A DNA stretch of 57,128 nt from positions 1 through 57,128 of the forward strand of contig CANQIB010000016.1 of assembly GCA_947623915.1 (NCBI GenBank), given 5' to 3'. This document shows positions 51,540-57,128 of this stretch, piece after piece (position 1 is the stretch's first letter; the number at the start of each line of letters is the position of its first letter). Under the pieces are notes generated by a model, which was given only the letters and a program-made list of their open reading frames with translations, was not told the DNA's origin and did not search any database. A program made the position numbers and the translations under genes. The DNA comes from an uncultured Ruminiclostridium sp. Its GTDB lineage: Bacteria; Bacillota; Clostridia; Oscillospirales; Ruminococcaceae.

Positions 51540-51668
51540 ATCACATCAAGGTGCGGCGCAAGGCTTACTTCCGCCAAACCTTAACTGTAAAGCTACCGAC
51601 TTCAAAGTTTTCTGAGAAGAAAGGCGATCAAATGTGCTGCCGCGCCTTTCGGTGCGGTTTATTTTTTT
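51540..51668 (+). ncRNA. Unclassified structured leader RNA ending in a terminator
   Basis: Between promoter and first gene the RNA can fold as AAGGT-GCGG (51548-51556) pairing with CCGC-(CAA)-ACCTT (51571-51582). A purine-rich region (ACTTCAAAGTTTTCTGAGAAG) and then the terminator at 51640-51668 follow. GCGGC (51553-51557 region) can alternatively pair with GCCGC inside the terminator stem, so mutually exclusive folds are possible, as in riboswitches or attenuators. No known riboswitch consensus was recognised. Confidence 0.45.
51640..51668 (+). terminator. Intrinsic terminator or attenuator ahead of the TM1266-type gene
   Basis: CCGCGCC, loop TTTC, GGTGCGG (7 pairs, one G-T), then TTTATTTTTTT. 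It lies within the leader, only 20 bases before the first start codon, so it must be overcome for the operon to be expressed. Confidence 0.8.
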
Positions 51669-51687
51669 GGAAAGTGCGGGTGAAAAG

Positions 51688-51957
51688 ATGTCAGACGCCG
51701 GTACGAGAGTCGCTCTCATAGGCATAGTGGTATCCGATAAGGAAAGCGTAGCGCGGCTCAACGAGCTGCTCCATGACAGCGGAGAGTACATTATAGGACG
51801 AATGGGTATCCCGTATGAAAAAGCGGGTGTGTCCATCATAAGCGTGGCGATAGACGCGCCGCAGGACGTTATAAGCGCGTTATCCGGCAGGCTCGGAGCG
51901 CTCAAGGGCGTGACGGCGAAAACGGTTTACCAAAAGCTGCCCGAAAAGCAGCAATAA
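51688..51957 (+). CDS. TM1266-family iron-only hydrogenase system putative regulator
   Basis: The 89-aa ACT-like protein (VALIGIVVSDKESVARLNELLHDSGEYIIGRMGIPY) matches the TM1266 family, which consistently accompanies [FeFe]-hydrogenase maturation genes and is a putative regulator. The ATG at 51688 is chosen because the frame upstream runs through the terminator stem; only a weak GGGTG precedes it. It is the first gene of the hyd unit, 24 bases before hydG. Confidence 0.88.
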   Translation: MSDAGTRVALIGIVVSDKESVARLNELLHDSGEYIIGRMGIPYEKAGVSIISVAIDAPQDVISALSGRLGALKGVTAKTVYQKLPEKQQ

Positions 51958-51981
51958 AAGAAAACGGAAAGGAAAAAGACA

Positions 51982-53406
51982 ATGTACAAATACGACCCTT
52001 CATCTCTCAAGGCAGAGGAATTTATCAATCACGAGGAGATAACGGAAACTCTGGCATATGCCGAGCAAAACAAGCATAACGAGCCGCTGATAAGCGAGAT
52101 AATCGAAAAAGCCAAGAAACGCAAGGGCTTATCACACAGGGACGCTCTCGTGCTTTTGGATTGCGATATTCCCGAAAAGAACGAAGAAATATATGCTCTT
52201 GCCGAGCAGATAAAAAAGGACTTTTACGGAAACAGGATAGTCATGTTCGCTCCGCTGTATCTGTCGAATTACTGCGTCAACGGCTGTCTTTACTGTCCCT
52301 ACCACGCAAAAAACAAGCATATCTGCCGCAAAAAGCTGACGCAGGACGAGATACGCGCCGAGGTCATAGCTTTGCAGGATATGGGACATAAAAGACTTGC
52401 GATAGAGGCGGGGGAAGACCCCGTCAACAACCCGCTGGAATATATCCTCGAAAGCATAAAGACGATATATTCCATCAAGTACAAAAACGGAGCTATACGC
52501 AGGGTAAACGTGAATATCGCCGCAACGACGGTGGAAAATTACCGCAAGCTCAAAGAGGCGGGGATAGGGACGTATATCCTGTTCCAGGAGACCTATCACA
52601 AGGAGAGCTACGAGCGGCTGCATCCTACCGGCCCAAAGCACGATTACGCTTATCATACCGAGGCGATGGACAGAGCCATGGAGGGCGGTATAGACGACGT
52701 CGGAATAGGCGCGCTGTTCGGACTGGAGCTTTACAGATATGAGTTTGCAGGTCTGCTCATGCACGCGGAACATTTGGAGGCGGTACACGGAGTCGGCCCG
52801 CACACCATATCCGTGCCAAGGGTACGCCGCGCGGACGATATAGATCCCGACGAATTTGACAACGGCATCAGCGACGACACCTTTGCAAAGATAGTCGCCT
52901 GCCTGAGGATAAGCGTTCCGTATACGGGACTTATCGTTTCCACCCGCGAAAGCCAAAAATCGCGCGAGCGCGTGCTGAAGCTGGGCATTTCCCAGATAAG
53001 CGGCGGCTCTCGCACCAGCGTCGGCGGCTACGCCGAGCCGGAAACGGAGGAGGAGAACTCCGCGCAGTTCGACGTTTCGGACAACCGAACCCTCGACGAG
53101 GTGGTAAACTGGCTTATGAAGCTGGGGTATATACCGTCGTTTTGCACCGCCTGCTACCGCGAGGGCAGAACGGGCGACCGTTTTATGAGCCTTTGCAAGG
53201 CGGGTCAGATACAAAACTGCTGCCACCCCAACGCGCTTATGACGCTTAAAGAATATCTTGAGGATTACGCGAGCGAGGAAACAAAGGCGATAGGCGAAAA
53301 GCTGATAGAAAAGGAATTGCTGAATATCCCCAAGGAAAAGGTCCGCAAGATCGCGCAGGAGTATATAGACAATATCCACAACGGACAGAGAGATTTCAGA
53401 TTTTAA
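51982..53406 (+). CDS. hydG: [FeFe]-hydrogenase H-cluster maturase HydG (radical SAM tyrosine lyase)
   Basis: The 474-aa enzyme cleaves tyrosine to give the CO and CN ligands of the H cluster. The radical-SAM cluster motif is CVNGCLYCPY (CxxxCxxC), GEDP and the TIM-barrel strands follow, and the C-terminal extension has CTACYREGRTG with a second Cys cluster (CTAC ... C) that binds the auxiliary Fe-S cluster. AAAGGAAA precedes the ATG. It is flanked by the TM1266-type regulator and hydF; hydE is not in the window. Confidence 0.95.
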   Translation: MYKYDPSSLKAEEFINHEEITETLAYAEQNKHNEPLISEIIEKAKKRKGLSHRDALVLLDCDIPEKNEEIYALAEQIKKDFYGNRIVMFAPLYLSNYCVNGCLYCPYHAKNKHICRKKLTQDEIRAEVIALQDMGHKRLAIEAGEDPVNNPLEYILESIKTIYSIKYKNGAIRRVNVNIAATTVENYRKLKEAGIGTYILFQETYHKESYERLHPTGPKHDYAYHTEAMDRAMEGGIDDVGIGALFGLELYRYEFAGLLMHAEHLEAVHGVGPHTISVPRVRRADDIDPDEFDNGISDDTFAKIVACLRISVPYTGLIVSTRESQKSRERVLKLGISQISGGSRTSVGGYAEPETEEENSAQFDVSDNRTLDEVVNWLMKLGYIPSFCTACYREGRTGDRFMSLCKAGQIQNCCHPNALMTLKEYLEDYASEETKAIGEKLIEKELLNIPKEKVRKIAQEYIDNIHNGQRDFRF

Positions 53407-53421
53407 GTCAAAGGAGAGGTC

Positions 53422-54633
53422 ATGGGACTTAACGATACACCTAATTCCGAAAGGATACACATAGGGCTGTTCGGCAGGAGGAACGTAGGCAAGTCGAGCC
53501 TTATAAACGCCATAACGGGGCAGTCGCTCGCCGTGGTGTCGGACGTTGCGGGAACTACCACCGACCCGGTATCCAAGGCGATGGAGCTGCTGCCGCTGGG
53601 TCCTGTGCTTATCACCGATACCGCCGGACTGGACGACGAGGGAGAGCTCGGCGGGCTGAGAGTGGATAAAAGCTACCGAGTCCTTGCCAAAACCGATATA
53701 GCGCTTGTGGTAACGGACGGCTCGTCGGACGGCGGGTACGACGGGGAGATAGTCAAGCGGCTGAAAGAGCGCGATATTCCGTATATCATCGTACACAACA
53801 AGTCCGACCTTTCCGAAAAGGAAACTCCGACCGCCGAAAACGAGATATATGTCAGCGCGCTTACGGGCAAAAATATATATGAGCTTAAAGAGCTTATGGC
53901 AAAGCTGCTCGACAGCGGCGACAGCGGCAGGCGTATCTGCGCCGACCTGCTAAAGCCGAACGATACGGCGGTGCTGGTCGTTCCCATCGACAGCGCCGCG
54001 CCTAAGGGCAGGCTGATACTTCCGCAGCAGCAGACGATACGCGATATACTGGAGGCGGGCGCTGTCGCCGCGGTGTGCCGCGATACGGAGCTGACGGCGG
54101 CGCTTTCGCGGCTTGGCGGAAAGCCGCGCTTGGTGATAACCGACAGCCAGGCTTTTAAGAGAGTTGCAAAAGAAGTGCCGGAGGATATACCGCTGACCTC
54201 TTTTTCGATACTTTTCGCAAGGTACAAGGGCGGACTGGAGTTTTATGTTCGCGGAGTGACCGCGCTCGGCAAGCTGCAAGACGGGGATAGGGTACTTATT
54301 TCCGAGGGCTGCACACATCACAGACAATGCGACGATATAGGCACGGTAAAGCTGCCCGCATGGATAAGAGAGTTTACCGGAAAGAATGTGGAGTTTGAGT
54401 TCACCTCCGGCGGAGAGTTTCCCCAAAAGCCGGATAAGTACAGCCTGATAGTGCATTGCGGCGGCTGTACATTAAACGAGCGCGAGATGAAATATCGCAG
54501 GGAGTGCGCTGCCGCGGCGGGCGTACCCATGACGAATTACGGTATCGCCATCGCCTATATGAACGGCATTTTAAAGCGCAGCATCGAGCCGCTCGGCATC
54601 GGTTCACTTCTTGAGCGACATATGAACAAATAA
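53422..54633 (+). CDS. hydF: [FeFe]-hydrogenase H-cluster maturation GTPase HydF
   Basis: The 403-aa scaffold GTPase carries the H-cluster precursor to the hydrogenase. Its G domain has LFGRRNVGKSSLIN, TTDPVSKAME, DTAGLDDEGEL and HNKSD. The C-terminal Fe-S domain has CTHHRQC and HCGGC, i.e. the CxH...HCxxC ligands. AAAGGAGAGG precedes the ATG 15 bases after hydG, so they are co-transcribed. Confidence 0.95.
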   Translation: MGLNDTPNSERIHIGLFGRRNVGKSSLINAITGQSLAVVSDVAGTTTDPVSKAMELLPLGPVLITDTAGLDDEGELGGLRVDKSYRVLAKTDIALVVTDGSSDGGYDGEIVKRLKERDIPYIIVHNKSDLSEKETPTAENEIYVSALTGKNIYELKELMAKLLDSGDSGRRICADLLKPNDTAVLVVPIDSAAPKGRLILPQQQTIRDILEAGAVAAVCRDTELTAALSRLGGKPRLVITDSQAFKRVAKEVPEDIPLTSFSILFARYKGGLEFYVRGVTALGKLQDGDRVLISEGCTHHRQCDDIGTVKLPAWIREFTGKNVEFEFTSGGEFPQKPDKYSLIVHCGGCTLNEREMKYRRECAAAAGVPMTNYGIAIAYMNGILKRSIEPLGIGSLLERHMNK

Positions 54634-54647
54634 AACGGAGCGATATA

Positions 54648-55124
54648 ATGGCAAAAGAGCAGAAAACCAACGCTATGCGTATTCTGGACAGGCTGAAAAT
54701 AAAGTACGAGGTATTATATTACGAATGCGATGAGTTTATAGACGGGGTGCATATCGCCGATATGCTCGGTCAGCCGTACGACAGCACTTTTAAGACCTTG
54801 GTTGCGGCAGGCAGGTCGGGCGAATATTATGTTTTCGCGATACCGATACATCTGGAGCTTGATTTAAAGAAAGCGGCTCAGGCGGTCGGGGAAAAGTCGG
54901 TGGAAATGCTCCATGTGAAGGATATAAATTCCGTTACCGGCTATATTCGCGGAGGCTGCAGCCCTATAGGAATGAAAAAGAATTATCCTACCGTCTTTCA
55001 TTCGTCGGTCACCGCTTTGGAAAAAGTGGTGGTAAGCGGCGGAAAGCTCGGCACGCAGATCATCCTTGCGCCGAACGACCTTTTAAAAGCCGTTTCGGCG
55101 CAGGTCGCGGATATAGTAAAGTAA
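54648..55124 (+). CDS. ybaK: Cys-tRNA(Pro) deacylase, YbaK/EbsC family
   Basis: The 158-aa protein clears mischarged Cys-tRNA(Pro). NAMRILDRLKIKYEVLYYECD, KTLVAAGRSGEYYVFAIPIHLELDLKKAA with the catalytic Lys, VTGYIRGGCSPIGMKK and VVVSGGKLGTQIILAPNDL are family motifs, and length is typical. GGAGCGATATA precedes the ATG, 14 bases after hydF. It is an unrelated housekeeping gene carried at the end of the hyd transcript. Confidence 0.92.
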   Translation: MAKEQKTNAMRILDRLKIKYEVLYYECDEFIDGVHIADMLGQPYDSTFKTLVAAGRSGEYYVFAIPIHLELDLKKAAQAVGEKSVEMLHVKDINSVTGYIRGGCSPIGMKKNYPTVFHSSVTALEKVVVSGGKLGTQIILAPNDLLKAVSAQVADIVK

Positions 55125-55166
55125 GCCGAGCTTTGCAGCCGAGCGGTGCAAAGCTCGGCTTTTTTA
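55123..55166 (+). terminator. Terminator of the hyd-ybaK transcript
   Basis: AAGCCGAGCTTTGCA, 9-base loop, TGCAAAGCTCGGCTT: a 15-bp stem followed by TTTTTT. The stem overlaps the ybaK stop codon. It may also serve spmB on the opposite strand, where the flank is TTACTTTAC. Confidence 0.93.
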
Positions 55167-55212
55167 AATCGGCTTGTCCCATAAGACCCGTTCGGGTGCG
55201 GCTCCCGTATGC

Positions 55213-55728
55213 CTAAAACATCAGTCTTACCGCAGCGGCGGCGGCTATCCAGCAGGTAAGATCCGCCGACAGGGCGGGCAAAAGCGCGTAGCGGGTGTTT
55301 TTTATCCGCACCGCTCCGAAATATACCGCCAAGGTGTAAAACGTGGTTTCGCTTGAACCCATCATGGTGGACGCCACGCGGCCGATAAAGCTGTCCGGCC
55401 CGTATTGCGCTATTATATCCTCGTAAAACGCCAAAGCTCCGCTGCCGGAAAGCGGTCTTATGAATATCAGCGAAGCCGCCTCCGACGGAAATCCGAAAAT
55501 ATCCGTGACAGGCTTTACCAGCGAGCCGAGCAAATCTATCCCGCCCGCCGCTTTGAACATACCTATGCAGGTCATAAGACAGATGAGCGCGGGGAGTATG
55601 TCGGCGGTGGTTTTCAGCCCCTGCGCCGCGCCCTCTACAAAGACTTCAAATATATCCGTCTTTGTCAAAATACCGTAAAACAGTATCAAAAGTATCACGC
55701 AGGGGACGAACATATCCGTAAAGCTCAT
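55213..55728 (-). CDS. spmB: Spore maturation protein B
   Basis: The 171-aa membrane protein is SpmB-like, with several helices, LPALICLMTCIGMFKAAGG, IRPLSGSGALAFYEDIIAQYGPDSFIGRVASTMMGSSETTFYTLAVYFG. SpmA and SpmB act in spore core dehydration. It begins 1 base after the spmA stop (TAAAATG), so the pair is translationally coupled; GGAG lies within the end of spmA. Confidence 0.93.
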   Translation of the reverse strand: MSFTDMFVPCVILLILFYGILTKTDIFEVFVEGAAQGLKTTADILPALICLMTCIGMFKAAGGIDLLGSLVKPVTDIFGFPSEAASLIFIRPLSGSGALAFYEDIIAQYGPDSFIGRVASTMMGSSETTFYTLAVYFGAVRIKNTRYALLPALSADLTCWIAAAAAVRLMF

Positions 55729-55729
55729 T

Positions 55730-56335
55730 TTACGTTCGCACTCCTTTTCGCATTCTTTTTCGTCTGTACAGCGCGGCGAGCAGCTTTGCGACGATTAGCG
55801 CGGTCGCCAGCGCCGCGACAGAAACTATCCATACGCAGGGAAGTATTTCAAGCGGAGCGCCGCTGCCGTTGTTTGCCCTTATCGCGGCTACCGTCGCGGG
55901 GAACAGCTGAAGGCTCGCGGTATTCATTACGGTGAAGATTATCATGTTGTCTGTGGCGCTCTCCTCGGCGTTTTCCTCGGCTTTAAGCTCCTCCATGGCT
56001 TTGATTCCGAGCGGAGTTGCAGCATTTGCAAGTCCGAGAAGATTTGACACCAAATTAAGAACTATGTAATTCATCGCTCTGCCGCTGCGGTCTATTCCCG
56101 AAAACAGTTTGCCGAGCAGGGGAGAAACCAGCGCGGACAGCTTGGCGGTAAGTCCCGATCTTTCCGCTATATTCATTATCCCGCTCCAAAAACATATCGT
56201 TCCGCATAGCGAAACGGCTAAGGTCACGGCGGCGGTACATTCGGTGAGAGCCGCCTGCGATACCTTATCCATGCTGCCGTTTGCCGTTCCTAAAATTACC
56301 GAGAATAATACAATAATAAAAAAGAAAACTTTCAT
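55730..56335 (-). CDS. spmA: Spore maturation protein A
   Basis: The 201-aa membrane protein is SpmA-like: nucleoside-recognition (Gate) type helices with LCGTICFWSGIMNIAERSG, YIVLNLVSNLLGLANAATPLGIKAME and DNMIIFTVMNTASLQLFP. It marks the host as spore-forming. AAGGAG precedes the ATG by about 12 bases. Its promoter was not identified; a sporulation sigma factor promoter is expected. Confidence 0.93.
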   Translation of the reverse strand: MKVFFFIIVLFSVILGTANGSMDKVSQAALTECTAAVTLAVSLCGTICFWSGIMNIAERSGLTAKLSALVSPLLGKLFSGIDRSGRAMNYIVLNLVSNLLGLANAATPLGIKAMEELKAEENAEESATDNMIIFTVMNTASLQLFPATVAAIRANNGSGAPLEILPCVWIVSVAALATALIVAKLLAALYRRKRMRKGVRT

Positions 56336-56660
56336 TTTTTTACATTTTCTCCTTGGATTATTTCAAAAATTTAAACAGTCTCTCAAATTTTATACAGTTT
56401 TCGCAAGATTTGGATATTTCTGTATGTCATAATGCACAAATTAAATTTTGCAAAGTCGTCATTTTTTTGTAAAAAATATAGATTTTTTTCCTGTAAAATA
56501 AGGAAAAATTTAGCATTTTATTTAAGCAAATTTTTTACGCCGAGGGATTAGTTAATTTTAACCGTATAATGACGGCGTTTTTAATAATATCGTTTTGTTT
56601 GTCCGAAAAAACCGAGCGGAAATTTGCGGGGATTTTTTCTTTTTCCTTCATTCGGCGGAT
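56336..56660. other. AT-rich intergenic region between divergent spmA and the AbrB gene
   Basis: About 325 bases with very high AT content. No gene or known RNA was recognised, and no confident promoter for spmA was found. It could hold regulatory sites for sporulation control. Confidence 0.5.
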
Positions 56661-56689
56661 TTGACAAATTAAAGTAATTGTTGTAAAAT
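56661..56689 (+). promoter_or_regulatory. Promoter of the AbrB-family gene
   Basis: TTGACA (56661-56666), 17-base spacer, TAAAAT (56684-56689), about 75 bases before the ATG. Confidence 0.82.
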
Positions 56690-56764
56690 ATAGTTGCCGA
56701 ATTGATGACGGACTTTTCGGCAAAGTAAAAATTACATTTCGGGTGTAGGAAAGGTTGGGATAGT

Positions 56765-57010
56765 ATGAAATCTACCGGTATAGTAAGAATGGTCGATTCT
56801 CTGGGCCGCATCGTTATACCGATCGAACTGAGGAGGACGCTTGATATTGATTTTAAGGATTCACTTGAAATCTATGTCGAGGATGATAAAATTATTCTGA
56901 AGAAGTACGCGCCCGCGTGCTCTTTCTGCAATAACGCGAGCGATATTCAGCAGTTCAAGGGAAAAAATATATGCGCCGAATGTCTGGCGGATCTGAAAAA
57001 GGTAATGTAA
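56765..57010 (+). CDS. AbrB/SpoVT-family transcriptional regulator with zinc motif
   Basis: The 81-aa DNA-binding protein has the swapped-hairpin AbrB N-terminus (MKSTGIVRMVDSLGRIVIPIELRRTLDI...DSLEIYVEDDKIILKKY), followed by CSFCNN and CAECL (two CxxC pairs), a zinc-binding tail common in clostridial AbrB homologs. It is likely a transition-state or sporulation regulator; its target is unknown. AAAGG precedes the ATG. It is a single-gene unit divergent from spmAB. Confidence 0.9.
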   Translation: MKSTGIVRMVDSLGRIVIPIELRRTLDIDFKDSLEIYVEDDKIILKKYAPACSFCNNASDIQQFKGKNICAECLADLKKVM

Positions 57011-57028
57011 ATACATATTAAATAAAAA

Positions 57029-57053
57029 TAACGGGTAGCTTTGCTACCCGTTA
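57029..57053 (+). terminator. First hairpin after the AbrB-family gene
   Basis: TAACGGGTAGC, loop TTT, GCTACCCGTTA: an 11-bp stem followed by CAGTTTG, a poor T tract. Confidence 0.7.
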
Positions 57054-57067
57054 CAGTTTGTAGAAAA

Positions 57068-57099
57068 ACCCCTGATTTGCAGCAAATCAGGGGTAAAAT
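57068..57099 (+). terminator. Second hairpin, likely terminator
   Basis: ACCCCTGATTTGC, one base A, GCAAATCAGGGGT: a 13-bp inverted repeat followed by AAAATTTTT. The second of two tandem hairpins. Confidence 0.75.
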
Positions 57100-57128
57100 T
57101 TTTAAAAGTAAGCGATTTTTCTGATAGG

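Noticed and set aside
51605-51630. CTGAGA in the hyd leader as part of a TPP riboswitch
   Set aside because: The rest of the TPP consensus is absent and the downstream genes are unrelated to thiamine; only the hexamer matches.
51541-51668. c-di-GMP, T-box or cobalamin riboswitch in the hyd leader
   Set aside because: None of the defining conserved segments of these classes is present, so the leader is reported as unclassified.
52132-53796. A 554-codon open frame on the minus strand opposite hydG and hydF
   Set aside because: It is antisense to two clearly recognised genes, has no ribosome binding site and its translation is low-complexity and family-less. It is a codon-bias shadow.

Overview
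The window looks like a chromosomal segment from an anaerobic, endospore-forming, low-to-mid GC Firmicute, most likely an Oscillospiraceae/Ruminococcaceae-type gut Clostridium. The reasons are the [FeFe]-hydrogenase maturation genes hydG and hydF, the spore genes spmA and spmB, an AbrB-type regulator, an ECF transporter core, a cellobiose 2-epimerase-like enzyme, ClpE-like and Nif11/NHLM-type genes, strong AAAGGAG ribosome binding sites and TTGACA/TATAAT promoters. No species is assigned. There is no rRNA gene, CRISPR array, insertion sequence or integrase.

Layout. 0-3.2 kb: small housekeeping or unknown genes (DUF5662, cytidylate-kinase-like, DUF6630-like, HAD phosphatase, DUF378). 3.5-3.8 kb: four tRNAs (Val, Asp, Phe, Gly) behind one promoter. 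3.9-9.7 kb: a membrane-anchored alpha/beta hydrolase, galM, and a very large surface 5'-nucleotidase-like protein with a sortase-type tail. 9.8-22.1 kb: a leftward accessory locus (below). 22.4-26.0 kb: a heterodimeric ABC exporter. 26.3-27.7 kb: flavodoxin-type oxidoreductase plus hydrolase. 27.9-42.8 kb: a long rightward housekeeping run: ruvCAB, glmM, rRNA methyltransferase, ecfA1-ecfA2-ecfT-truA, DUF5711, CvpA-like, ClpE-like, an SDR reductase, ppa, maf and a small unknown gene. 42.9-51.3 kb, leftward: feoB, then secA-DUF1015-AGE epimerase-adaptor lipoprotein. 51.5-55.1 kb, rightward: a leader RNA with a terminator, the TM1266-type regulator, hydG, hydF and ybaK. 55.2-56.3 kb, leftward: spmA-spmB. 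56.7-57.1 kb: AbrB-family regulator with two hairpins.

The most interesting region is 9.8-22.1 kb. It reads leftward from one extended -10 promoter: LytTR response regulator, AgrC/ComD-like sensor kinase, STAS protein, CstA-family transporter, a short HlyD-like protein, a C39-peptidase ABC transporter (broken by a one-base shift in a 6-base homopolymer), a second NHLM-type ABC transporter, a 52-aa basic ORF, a 91-aa ORF, a zeta-toxin-like kinase, a condensation-domain-like acyltransferase, and three candidate precursor peptides. Two of these have Nif11-like leaders (one carries a zinc ribbon). The third is a 32-residue double-glycine peptide whose predicted mature part is only RCIWTYH. Two 18-bp direct repeats with 21-bp phasing lie just upstream of the regulator promoter, which is the layout of an AgrA/ComE-type LytTR operator. 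Together this suggests a self-induced peptide export and modification system in which the short peptide could be the signal. That functional reading is inference.

Other points of interest are the unclassified terminator-ending leader RNA before the hydrogenase maturation operon, and the orphan adaptor lipoprotein with a poly-asparagine tail. Gene starts were moved from the longest ORF to the start codon with the best ribosome binding site wherever the sequence supported it.
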